This document shows positions 1 through 5,294 of a stretch of 6,519 bases of DNA, one piece after another. Under the pieces are notes generated by a model. The model made no database searches, was not told where the DNA came from, and saw only the letters and a list, made by a program, of their open reading frames with translations. The stretch's first letter is position 1; each line of letters begins with the position of its first letter. Source of the DNA: Acidobacteriota bacterium (GTDB taxonomy: Bacteria > Acidobacteriota > Terriglobia > Terriglobales > Acidobacteriaceae); assembly GCA_003225515.1 (NCBI GenBank), contig QIAK01000181.1, forward strand, positions 1-6,519. The letters are read 5' to 3'. The position numbers were made by a program, and so were the translations under genes.

Positions 1-27
1 GTGGGTGAGTTTGTGTCACACCCGGCG

Positions 28-97
28 AACAGCAGGTCCCTCCACTTCGCATGTCTTTCCCTTCGGGAAAGGCAAGCTCCGCGGATTGTCGGAAATG
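28..97 (+). repeat. Dispersed intergenic repeat, copy A
   Basis: Starts AACAGCAGGTCCCTCCACTT and ends around TTGTCGGAAATGG. The first 27 bases match copy B at 5761 with only two differences, and the interior also has an inverted segment (CTTTCCC/GGGAAAG around 55-71). Seeing two clear copies and one diverged copy in 6.5 kb, all between genes, points to a genome-wide intergenic element. The mobility mechanism cannot be read from the window. Confidence 0.65.
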
Positions 98-267
98 GAT
101 GCGTATGAGCTGCTCTCGAAGGGTGGCGCGCTTGCATTTGAACGAGATGCTGGATCCGAATTATGTGGTGGTCTCGTCGATCGAGAAGAAGTATTTGCCA
201 GCGAAGAAGAAGCCATAGCAATTTCTACAAAGCAACGATCCCCGGGCTGCAGCTGTTTCATTTCAAG

Positions 268-298
268 GAAGGTAACAAAACGTGGTTTTGTTACCTTC
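268..298. repeat. Perfect 14-bp inverted repeat with 3-nt loop
   Basis: GAAGGTAACAAAAC (268-281) and GTTTTGTTACCTTC (285-298) are exact reverse complements around GTG. Neither side is followed by a T-tract, so it is not a standard terminator. It could be a protein-binding palindrome, a hairpin of a REP-like element, or part of a small RNA. Confidence 0.7.
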
Positions 299-401
299 AG
301 ATTCGAGAGGGATTCCATGATTCATGGCGGGGGCGCGAACCCGAAGGGCAGGTTTGCATCGGGATGAAATTGTTTTAGGGAAAAGAATTTCGCCGTGAAA
401 G

Positions 402-448
402 GGAAACCCCATTTATCGTGCAGCGAGCGCGCGATAAATGGGGTTTCC
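402..448 (-). terminator. Very strong hairpin downstream of the oxidoreductase, likely terminator
   Basis: A perfect 17-bp inverted repeat pairs 402-418 (GGAAACCCCATTTATCG) with 432-448. Inside it a G-U pair (419/431) and two further pairs (420/430, 421/429) extend the stem to about 20 bp with a 7-nt loop. On the minus strand it begins 26 nt after the TAA of the oxidoreductase gene, where a terminator would be expected. The following minus-strand bases (CTTTCACGG) are only weakly U-rich, so it may instead act as a 3'-end stabilising hairpin or be an intergenic repeat. The inverted repeat itself is certain; its role is inferred. Confidence 0.55.
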
Positions 449-474
449 GACTACACTTGGGGTGGACTCGTCTT

Positions 475-1839
475 TTATGCTTTCACAATCTTTTTCTGGC
501 TTGCATCCCAGACTGCAACGGACTTGTTGAAGTAAGAGAAGTTGGCAAGGTGACAGCCGATGGCGGCGTTGTTGCCGAAGACTTCGTTCTCGGCCACCGG
601 CTTGCGTGTGCGGACGGCGTTGTAGAAGTTGGCCTGATGATCGACGGTGTCGCTGTATCCCGGAGGATTGGCGTAGGACTCGCCCTCGGCATCGACGCTG
701 GATTTCAGCGCCGCCGGCTCGGGATGATCCTCATGCCACTTCTGCAGGTATTGATCGCGCAATGCCTTCGGCCAACCGAAGATGGAATAGCCTTCCGGCA
801 ATGGACGCGTGTCCTGCGGTTTATACGTGAGGGTCGCGTCTTTAATAATCATTGTGCCCTTGGTGCCGTAGAAGCCGATGAACTCTCCGCCGTCGTTGTT
901 CAGATTGCAGCGCAGGGTGACGCGAGTGTTGGGATATTCGTACATGGTTTCGATCAGGTCGGGGAACTCGCGTCCATCCTTGAAATGGAACAGACCGCCG
1001 GTTGAAATCGCGCGCTGCGCGGGCTCCTTGATGCTGGCAATGAATTGAATGCCGGAGATGAGATGGACGAAGAGGTCGCCGCCCAGGCCTTCCCCGTAGT
1101 CTTTGTAACAGCGCCAGCGGAAGAAACGAACGGGATCGAACGCGACTTTCGGGGCGTTGCCGAGGAAAGAATTCCAGTCGATTGTCTTCTCGCTGGCGTC
1201 GGGCGGAATGGGATAGACCCAAGCGCCGCTGGGGGAGTTGCGATCCCAGTATGCGTTGATGGAGAAGACTTCGCCGAGCTTGCCGGAATCATAAATTTCT
1301 TTGGCTTTGGCATAGAGCACGCTGCTGACGCGCTGGCTCCCGATGGCGACCATGCGCTTATTTTTTTGCGCGGCCTCGACCATGGCGAATCCGTCTTCGA
1401 CGAGGTGCGACATGGGCTTCTCGCAGTAAACGTCTTTGCCGGCGGCGCAGGCGTCTTCGAAGATGCGGCGATGGTTGTGGTCCATGGTGGCGATGAGGAC
1501 GGAGTCAACGTCTTTGCGATCGAGAATGGAACGATAGTCGCGGCTGGCGGGGACGCTGGGATTCTTGACGGCCTCCTGCGCGGCGATGTGGCGGCTGTCA
1601 TACAAGTCGCAGACCGCGACGCATTGAATGCCGGGCACGTTGAGAGAAGCTTCGAGATGCTCGCACCCGCGAATGCCGGTTCCGATGGAGGCGAAGCGGA
1701 TGGTATCGCTGGGAGCTACGGGGCGTGGAGAGGCCGAGAGCATGCGAGGCTGCAAGATATTTTTGGCTACCGTGGTAGCCGCGATGGCGCCGGCGCCGAG
1801 ATTGATGAATTGACGGCGGGACAGGGGAGACTTCGACAT
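475..1839 (-). CDS. Tat-exported Gfo/Idh/MocA family oxidoreductase
   Basis: 454 residues. The N-terminus carries a twin-arginine signal (SRRQFI, residues 7-12) followed by a hydrophobic run (13-25) and a possible cleavage site after LSA (34-36), so the protein is probably exported folded with its cofactor. A Rossmann fold starts near residue 46 with the dinucleotide loop GTGIRG (53-58). The family EKP motif is at 140-142 and the active-site DxxxH is D255-H259 in GGDLFVHL. The C-terminal part has the AVRTRKP (408-414) and CHLANFSY (429-436) blocks usual for these enzymes. Members use NAD(P) to oxidise or reduce sugars and cyclitols; the substrate here cannot be read. Length is normal for exported members. 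The start is fixed by GGAG six bases upstream. It is transcribed alone, divergently from the OB-fold gene. Confidence 0.93.
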   Translation of the reverse strand: MSKSPLSRRQFINLGAGAIAATTVAKNILQPRMLSASPRPVAPSDTIRFASIGTGIRGCEHLEASLNVPGIQCVAVCDLYDSRHIAAQEAVKNPSVPASRDYRSILDRKDVDSVLIATMDHNHRRIFEDACAAGKDVYCEKPMSHLVEDGFAMVEAAQKNKRMVAIGSQRVSSVLYAKAKEIYDSGKLGEVFSINAYWDRNSPSGAWVYPIPPDASEKTIDWNSFLGNAPKVAFDPVRFFRWRCYKDYGEGLGGDLFVHLISGIQFIASIKEPAQRAISTGGLFHFKDGREFPDLIETMYEYPNTRVTLRCNLNNDGGEFIGFYGTKGTMIIKDATLTYKPQDTRPLPEGYSIFGWPKALRDQYLQKWHEDHPEPAALKSSVDAEGESYANPPGYSDTVDHQANFYNAVRTRKPVAENEVFGNNAAIGCHLANFSYFNKSVAVWDASQKKIVKA

Positions 1840-1845
1840 GAGATT

Positions 1846-1849
1846 CTCC
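1846..1849 (-). promoter_or_regulatory. Ribosome binding site of the oxidoreductase
   Basis: On the minus strand GGAG lies six bases before the ATG at 1839. This fixes the start so that the twin-arginine motif falls at residues 8-9, as expected for a Tat signal. Confidence 0.75.
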
Positions 1850-1908
1850 GTCTTGGGATTCGAGAGCTTTTGGTTCAGAGCTTTGGGATTTCAAGCTTCC
1901 GGGGAGGA

Positions 1909-1914
1909 ATTATC
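1909..1914 (-). promoter_or_regulatory. Possible -10 element (GATAAT) of the oxidoreductase gene
   Basis: The minus strand reads GGGATAAT. GATAAT differs from the sigma-70 -10 consensus by one base and would give a leader of about 60 nt. No good -35 lies at 16-18 bp; that position is occupied by the palindrome at 1928-1942. The promoter may therefore be weak or activator-dependent, or the match may be chance. Confidence 0.3.
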
Positions 1915-1927
1915 CCACAAGAGAGGG

Positions 1928-1942
1928 CGATTTAGTAAATCG
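1928..1942. promoter_or_regulatory. Operator-like palindrome CGATTTA-G-TAAATCG
   Basis: A perfect 7-bp inverted repeat around one base in the divergent intergenic region. It overlaps a second palindrome, AAATCGATTT (1937-1946), so CGATTT occurs twice 13 bp apart with the inverse copy between them. It sits where the -35 of the candidate oxidoreductase promoter would be, which suits a transcription-factor site. The regulator is unknown. Confidence 0.4.
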
Positions 1943-1963
1943 ATTTTCTAAAGAATGCGGAAC

Positions 1964-1975
1964 GACACGCGTGTC
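1964..1975. promoter_or_regulatory. 12-bp palindrome GACACGCGTGTC, possible protein-binding site
   Basis: Perfect self-complementary dodecamer 22 bp beyond the palindrome at 1928-1942, in the spacer between the divergent genes. Placement suits an operator for the OB-fold gene, but no promoter could be assigned with confidence on that side. Confidence 0.3.
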
Positions 1976-2068
1976 AGCAGGGACGAAAGTTGGGTACAAC
2001 TTCAACGGGATGTTCTAGACTCTATCGTCAAGCAGGACATCACCCACATTCAAAGCATACACAGAAAT

Positions 2069-2072
2069 GGAG
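2069..2072 (+). promoter_or_regulatory. Ribosome binding site deciding the start of the OB-fold protein
   Basis: GGAG, continued as GGAGAAG, lies five bases before the ATG at 2078. The same frame is open upstream to an ATG at 1955, but that start has no Shine-Dalgarno sequence and the extra 41 residues show no family resemblance. The 2078 start is therefore preferred. Confidence 0.7.
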
Positions 2073-2077
2073 AAGCT

Positions 2078-2284
2078 ATGTCATTGTACGGAGTTTACAG
2101 AGGCAGGATGCTGGACAATGTCGATCCTCAAAACGTTGGGCGCGCAAACGTTGACGTGGAAGGCAGACAAGCCTGGGCGCTGGTCATCACCACAGTCCCC
2201 AAGATTCCAGTTGGCGCGACTGTTATCGTTGCCTACGAGCATGGTGACCCGAGCTTCCCGGTCATCCTCGGGCAGGTCAGGTAA
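2078..2284 (+). CDS. Small baseplate/VgrG-type OB-fold protein (stand-alone)
   Basis: 68 residues. The chain follows the pattern of the OB-fold domain of phage baseplate protein gp5/gpV and VgrG spikes: an opening strand with YRGRMLDNVDPQNVGRANVDV (residues 7-27), in which DP.N.GR.. is the family turn; a central WALVITTVPKIPVGATVIV (33-51); and a closing block of GDPSFPVILGQVR (56-68), like the usual GDP..PV..G. It has no lysozyme domain, no beta-helix needle and no second domain, and it is much shorter than baseplate proteins. No tail, sheath or other phage gene is in the window. It may be a domesticated or orphan domain, a hub part of a contractile injection system encoded elsewhere, or an unrelated small OB fold. 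Assignment rests on motif resemblance. Start from the Shine-Dalgarno at 2069. Confidence 0.65.
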   Translation: MSLYGVYRGRMLDNVDPQNVGRANVDVEGRQAWALVITTVPKIPVGATVIVAYEHGDPSFPVILGQVR

Positions 2285-2324
2285 ATTGCACGTGCGTCTT
2301 GCGAGGCACGCAAAAAGCATTAAC

Positions 2325-2352
2325 CACTAAGGAGACGAAGGATCACGAAGGA
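2325..2352 (+). repeat. Degenerate short tandem repeat (CACTAAGGA/GACGAAGGA/TCACGAAGGA)
   Basis: Three 9-10-bp units ending in AAGGA follow one another. From general knowledge, the CACGAAGGA-type tandem resembles intergenic microrepeats seen in several bacterial genomes. It lies about 40 bases after the OB-fold gene stop codon and has no coding role that I can see. Confidence 0.5.
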
Positions 2353-2448
2353 AACCGAACGAACGCGAGCAGTGATGCGGTAAGGCATGAGTGTTTGCCG
2401 ATTGGGAGCAAAACATTCAGAGCGAAACTAGGCGGGGAAAAATTGAAA

Positions 2449-2528
2449 GGGCCGTGACATTGGTTATGCTCTAGCCGCCCGCTCCTGCGAGGGAGCCAAC
2501 AGCGTGGAAGCATGTACCGTCACGACCC
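2449..2528 (+). ncRNA. Candidate structured RNA (long nested stem)
   Basis: The two flanks pair as nested helices: GGG 2449-2451 with CCC 2526-2528; CGTGAC 2453-2458 with GTCACG 2519-2524; GGT 2462-2464 with ACC 2516-2518; and ATGCT 2466-2470 with AGCAT 2509-2513. That is 17 base pairs interrupted by one C-A mismatch, a three-base bulge and a small internal loop. An apical hairpin GCTCC/GGAGC (2481-2496) closes over TGCGAG. A second hairpin (2541-2554) and T6 (2589-2594) follow, which could end a transcript of about 150 nt. It matches no riboswitch or ribozyme class I recognise and no promoter is evident upstream. It could equally be a hairpin-type mobile repeat, and the strand is not certain. 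Confidence 0.35.
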
Positions 2529-2792
2529 CTTGATGCGATCACTGCTTTCGCAGTCCCAAACCCCAACTGAACCTCGCAGATCCGTCGGTTTTTTCAGGTC
2601 TGGTCGCCTTGCAGGTTGCCCCGCCCGGCTGATCACTCAGTTTACTTCGGACTGACTCAGTTTCCTGCGTCAACCCTTTCAACCGTCGACGGGAACCACC
2701 TTAACAGAGAAAGCAAAAACGTCAACGCAAACTTTCGGTGCAACTGCTGCTTTCGAAGCTGTGCATAAGTGAAATCGCAAATGGTTGTTAGA

Positions 2793-2821
2793 TTGAAACT
2801 TAGTTCCGGCGCAATTTTATT
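2793..2821 (+). promoter_or_regulatory. Probable sigma-70 promoter for the RNase H-like gene
   Basis: TTGAAA (2793-2798) is followed after 17 bp by TTTATT (2816-2821). It gives five of six matches at -35 and four of six at -10, and a leader of roughly 90 nt before the ATG at 2922. Confidence 0.35.
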
Positions 2822-2909
2822 GGGTACGGTTTTGCACAGAAACTTTCACAGGCGGGAAAGCAACCGCAAGACTCTGAAATGGAACCAAATAATCGTCTTG
2901 ACGCCGAGC

Positions 2910-2913
2910 GGAG
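2910..2913 (+). promoter_or_regulatory. Ribosome binding site deciding the RNase H-like start
   Basis: GGAG lies eight bases before the ATG at 2922. Neither the later ATG at 2964, which sits just ahead of the domain, nor the upstream starts at 2769 and 2781 has a comparable signal. Confidence 0.55.
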
Positions 2914-2921
2914 ATCGGCGC

Positions 2922-3359
2922 ATGGTTGCAATGAAGAACAGAAGAGCACCGAACAACCAAGCAATGGCAGAATTGGTGGCCTACGTGGACGGCGGGTGCC
3001 TGGGAAATCCGGGTCCGTCGGGCATTGGAGTGGTGATCAGCGGTTTAGCGGGCGGCCCCGTCCGCATTGCCAAGTGGATTGGAAACCAGGACAACAACGT
3101 CGCCGAATACGCCGCTTTGATGGAAGCCCTGCAATATGCAGTTGCGCTTAAGGCGCGCACTCTGCACGTCTATTCCGATTCGCAAGTTGTGGTGCGACAG
3201 ATGACGGGGGAGTATGTCTGCCGGAGCCCGCGACTTTATTCCTTGCACTGGACCTGCCGCAAGCTGGCGCGGTCGCTGAAATTCTCCATCTCGCATGTGC
3301 GGCGAGAGCTCAATGCAGAGGCTAACCGGCTGGCGCAAACTGCTTTGCGGCGGCGGTGA
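2922..3359 (+). CDS. RNase HI-like (reverse-transcriptase-like domain) protein
   Basis: 145 residues, one RNase H fold from about residue 16 to the end. RNase HI cuts the RNA strand of RNA-DNA hybrids using two metal ions held by a D-E-D-D set. Visible are D23 in YVDGGCLGNPGPSG (21-34), E62 in NNVAEYAAL (58-66) and D86 in YSDSQVV (84-90). The last position, normally A-D-x-L-A, reads NAEANRLA (131-138), so the fourth acidic residue is Asn135 (codon AAC). The compact form without the E. coli basic handle loop resembles the YpdQ/archaeal-type RNase HI group. The closing ALRRR tail is basic. From general knowledge of E. coli RNase HI, the equivalent Asp to Asn change is tolerated, so the protein may still be active. 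It is single, with its own candidate promoter, and no reverse transcriptase is nearby. Confidence 0.88.
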   Translation: MVAMKNRRAPNNQAMAELVAYVDGGCLGNPGPSGIGVVISGLAGGPVRIAKWIGNQDNNVAEYAALMEALQYAVALKARTLHVYSDSQVVVRQMTGEYVCRSPRLYSLHWTCRKLARSLKFSISHVRRELNAEANRLAQTALRRR

Positions 3360-3386
3360 GGCGCGCCGCGACAGGCGCGATGCGCG

Positions 3387-3431
3387 CGAGATCCCTCTCC
3401 CGCTGGTGAAACGCGGGCGTTCGGGATCACT
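3387..3431 (+). repeat. Dispersed intergenic repeat, diverged copy C / hairpin after the RNase H-like gene
   Basis: The ends (CGAGATCCCTC and CGTTCGGGATCAC) resemble those of copies A and B, but the interior differs. It folds into a two-part hairpin: GATCCC 3390-3395 with GGGATC 3423-3428, and CCCGC 3399-3403 with GCGGG 3413-3417. It begins 28 bases after the stop codon and could serve as a terminator, although no T-tract follows. Confidence 0.45.
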
Positions 3432-3502
3432 CATTCTAAGAACAAATTCAAACTGAGTCACTCAGGCACCATTAGGACTAGTACCTTCGCCTGTCGAATT
3501 TC

Positions 3503-3531
3503 TTGACACCTCGCACGCCGCGAGCGAGACT
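3503..3531 (+). promoter_or_regulatory. Possible promoter for the GAF-domain gene
   Basis: A consensus TTGACA (3503-3508) is followed after 17 bp by GAGACT (3526-3531), a poor -10 with three of six matches. The start of transcription would fall near 3538, about 80 nt before the ATG. The -35 is strong; the -10 is the weak point. Confidence 0.35.
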
Positions 3532-3619
3532 TCAATTACTGCATCCTTAATAACTTAGACGAGTTGGAAGGGCGATTTGCTCCCTTCTGCACAAGCGTCA
3601 GTGGACAGCACGCGCAGGC

Positions 3620-5137
3620 ATGGAACCTTATCCGCACAACTCGATGCAAGCTCGCACATCGCCGGGGAGCACTCCGGACCTGAGCGCGGGGGATGAGGCC
3701 GGCTTAGCTTCGTCCATGAGATTTCCGCCGGAAAACGCGGTGCGCTCTTTGGCTGAGATGGCGCAGCGCGATCTCGATGCAGCCTTGCAATTGCTGGCTG
3801 ACCGGGCACAATACATTACGGGCGCGAGCGGCGCGGCGATTGCCCTGCGCCGCGATGGCAAGAACGACATGCTTTGCCGGGCCAGTACGGGGTCGAACGC
3901 TCCGGAGCTGGGAGCGCTGCTTTCGACCGAAGCCGGATTGTCGGGGGAGAGCGTGCGTACGCGCCAGACCATGCGCTGTGACGACGCCGAGCGCGATCTG
4001 CGGGTGAATCGGGACGTGTGCCGCCAGATGGGGATTGCCTCGGTGGTGGTGATGCCGGTTGTGAATGACGATGACGTGCTCGGAGTGTTCGAGCTTTTCT
4101 CGGGAAAGGCGAATGCCTTTGGCGTGCGTGAGGTTTCCGCAGTGCAGCGGCTGAGCGAGATGGTGGAAACGGCGGTGCGGCTGGCGCGGGCCACGCAGAG
4201 TCTGCCGGAGCGCCTGAAAATGGGCGAGACGTCCGCGGCCGAGGTGTCGGCTGGCGAGGTAACGGAAGTCGAGGACGATCAGATTCTGGATGGGGAAATT
4301 CTCGCGGACATAGTTCTGCAGGACATGGTTCTGGAGGAGCCGGGGTCGGCGACGCAGGAACCGGCGCAGGTTGCGATGCCTGCGATTGAGTCATCGGAGC
4401 AGGTCAAAGAATCTGCAACTCCGGAAGCGTTGAAAGCAGAGAGTGCCAAACTTCCTTCTGCTCTTCCTAATGCTCTTGCTGTTCCTCATGATGTTCCTCA
4501 TGCTCTTGCGGAAAGTGCGCCGAAGGATGGAGTCGCGGGTGCCGCGGTGACGCCGAGCGCTGGGCCTGAGACGGCGGCGCCGAAAAAGCCCTTGTTCTGG
4601 TCGGCGGTGTTGAGTCCTGCCGCCGAGGCGGAGAGGGCGGTTCAGGCTGATCAGAGCCATGTGCCTCCGGTATTAAGGAGCCTGCGCAAATGTGAGGCTT
4701 GTGGTTTTCCGGTGTCGGCGAGCCGAGTGCTTTGTGTCGAGTGCGAAGAGAAGAAGTGGCGGGGACAGCTAAAAGTCGCGAAGGCGGGTGGGCCGGTGCA
4801 GACGGGAACTCAGAACTCTGTCGCGGCTCCCAAGTCGGAGGCGCGGGCGTTTGCGGCTGCGGCTTGCGCTCCAATGGCATCGAGTGCGGTGGCTTCTCAC
4901 GTTACGGTGTTAGCGAAATTGCAGCAGAAGGAAGTCCAAGTCTCAGAGCCAGTGGCGATCTCTGGTCTATCGAGAGCTGTCCCGAGTGCGTCAGCGGGGG
5001 CTGAGGTTCGTGCGGCGGAATTCGTTTTGAGCGCGGGGCTGGCGCCTTCGCAGTCATGGCTGGCCAGAAACAGGTATATGGTCGGGGTGCTACTGGTGGT
5101 CGGGCTGGTGGTGGCTGGGATTATCCTGTTCCGCTGA
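3620..5137 (+). CDS. GAF-domain protein with four-Cys motif and C-terminal membrane anchor
   Basis: 505 residues. Residues about 41-190 form a GAF sensory domain: an N-terminal helix (LDAALQLLADRAQYITGASG), GAAIALRRDG at 71-80, GLSGESVRTRQTMRCDDAE (106-124) and VVVMPVVNDDDVLGVFELFS (142-161). A long acidic then Ala/Pro-rich linker follows (about 200-345). Next is a zinc-ribbon-like motif, CEACGFPVSASRVLCVEC, with C358, C361, C372 and C375. A second Ala-rich linker leads to a single hydrophobic segment at 487-503, followed only by the residues FR. This predicts a tail-anchored inner-membrane protein with its sensor and zinc site in the cytoplasm. No kinase, cyclase or DNA-binding output is attached, so it may act through a partner. 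GAF domains bind small molecules or mediate dimers; the ligand cannot be told. The ATG has only a poor, too-close AGG upstream, and an in-frame stop at 3551 with no other start between them makes it the first possible start. ATG 3644 or 3716 are alternatives. Confidence 0.87.
   Translation: MEPYPHNSMQARTSPGSTPDLSAGDEAGLASSMRFPPENAVRSLAEMAQRDLDAALQLLADRAQYITGASGAAIALRRDGKNDMLCRASTGSNAPELGALLSTEAGLSGESVRTRQTMRCDDAERDLRVNRDVCRQMGIASVVVMPVVNDDDVLGVFELFSGKANAFGVREVSAVQRLSEMVETAVRLARATQSLPERLKMGETSAAEVSAGEVTEVEDDQILDGEILADIVLQDMVLEEPGSATQEPAQVAMPAIESSEQVKESATPEALKAESAKLPSALPNALAVPHDVPHALAESAPKDGVAGAAVTPSAGPETAAPKKPLFWSAVLSPAAEAERAVQADQSHVPPVLRSLRKCEACGFPVSASRVLCVECEEKKWRGQLKVAKAGGPVQTGTQNSVAAPKSEARAFAAAACAPMASSAVASHVTVLAKLQQKEVQVSEPVAISGLSRAVPSASAGAEVRAAEFVLSAGLAPSQSWLARNRYMVGVLLVVGLVVAGIILFR
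4460..4509 (+). repeat. In-frame 12-bp tandem repeat in the GAF-protein linker
   Basis: Imperfect units of 12 bases (for example TGTTCCTCATGA then TGTTCCTCATGC at 4480-4503) encode a four-residue period, ALPN-ALAV-PHDV-PHAL, at residues 281-296. The segment is T-rich against a G/C-rich gene, which suggests recent slippage expansion in a linker under weak constraint. Confidence 0.6.
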
Positions 5138-5212
5138 TATCTTCCTGCCTTTCATCTTTACTTTCCAAAATCCCCACTTCTTTCGAAATCCCTCCTCTTC
5201 TGAAATTCCCGC

Positions 5213-5233
5213 TTCTCGCAAAAGAGACGAGAA
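5213..5233 (+). repeat. Small hairpin TTCTCG/CGAGAA after the GAF gene
   Basis: Six-bp stem (5213-5218 with 5228-5233) over a 9-nt loop, at the end of a pyrimidine-rich stretch (about 5140-5220). No T-tract follows, so it is a weak terminator candidate for the GAF gene. Confidence 0.3.
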
Positions 5234-5294
5234 ATGGGGCAACCGCTATCCTCATCTGGCTTTCGATTTGGCTTTATTTGGACCACCGAAAGCC

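Larger units (their letters stand above)
1..474. other. Intergenic, repeat-rich region without a convincing gene
   Basis: No reading frame here has a recognisable domain. The open frames on both strands give low-complexity, basic or Ser/Pro-rich translations that look like shadows. One stretch is a little more protein-like: the frame from the ATG at 147 to the TAG at 216-218 ends in a lysine-rich tail (YLPAKKKP). It runs open back to about position 9 and crosses the dispersed repeat at 28-97, so it may be the worn end of a former gene. The region also holds a perfect 14-bp inverted repeat (268-298), an odd palindrome CCATGA-T-TCATGG (315-327) and a very strong hairpin (402-448). Confidence 0.6.
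2285..2921. other. Long intergenic region with repeats and RNA-like structure
   Basis: No convincing coding sequence. In order it holds: a weak hairpin (CGTGC/GCACG, 2291-2310); a degenerate short tandem repeat (2325-2352); a long nested stem (2449-2528); a small hairpin ACTGC-TTTC-GCAGT (2541-2554); a run of six T (2589-2594); two ACTCAGTTT direct repeats exactly 20 bp apart (2635, 2655); and a candidate promoter (2793-2821). The frame of the RNase H gene stays open upstream to a GTG at 2769. That extension has no ribosome binding site and no RNase H homology, and it covers the promoter, so it is left out of the gene. Confidence 0.6.

Noticed and set aside
5..367. 120-residue open frame on the plus strand, with overlapping frames on both strands
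   Set aside because: The composition is unlike a real protein, there is no domain or ribosome binding site, and it runs across the dispersed repeat and the 14-bp inverted repeat.
418..1005. 195-residue plus-strand frame beginning in the hairpin at 402-448
   Set aside because: Antisense to the C-terminal part of the oxidoreductase, with no motif and no ribosome binding site.
1045..1935. 296-residue open frame opposite the oxidoreductase gene
   Set aside because: It is the antisense shadow of a GC-rich gene; the minus-strand frame has the Tat signal, the GxGxxG loop and the EKP motif.
1955..2077. Upstream extension of the OB-fold protein from ATG 1955
   Set aside because: The first OB-fold strand begins right after ATG 2078, which has a well-spaced GGAGAAG. 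The longer start has no such signal.
2325..2352. CRISPR array
   Set aside because: The units are 9-10 bp, degenerate and directly adjacent, with no spacers and no cas genes.
2449..2528. Known riboswitch, tmRNA, SRP RNA, RNase P RNA or tRNA at the nested stem
   Set aside because: None of the conserved sequence boxes I know for these classes is present, so only a generic structured-RNA candidate is kept.
2769..2921. Upstream extension of the RNase H-like protein from GTG 2769 or ATG 2781
   Set aside because: Neither start has a Shine-Dalgarno sequence, the extra residues show no family resemblance, and a promoter-like sequence lies inside; GGAG before ATG 2922 is the better signal.
2922..3359. 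Retron or other reverse-transcriptase system around the RNase H-like gene
   Set aside because: No reverse transcriptase domain or msr/msd-like paired RNA is encoded within the window, and the RNase H-like gene stands alone.
3628..4880. Several minus-strand frames opposite the GAF-domain gene
   Set aside because: They are Ser/Pro/Arg-rich shadows of the GC-rich sense gene, with no domains.
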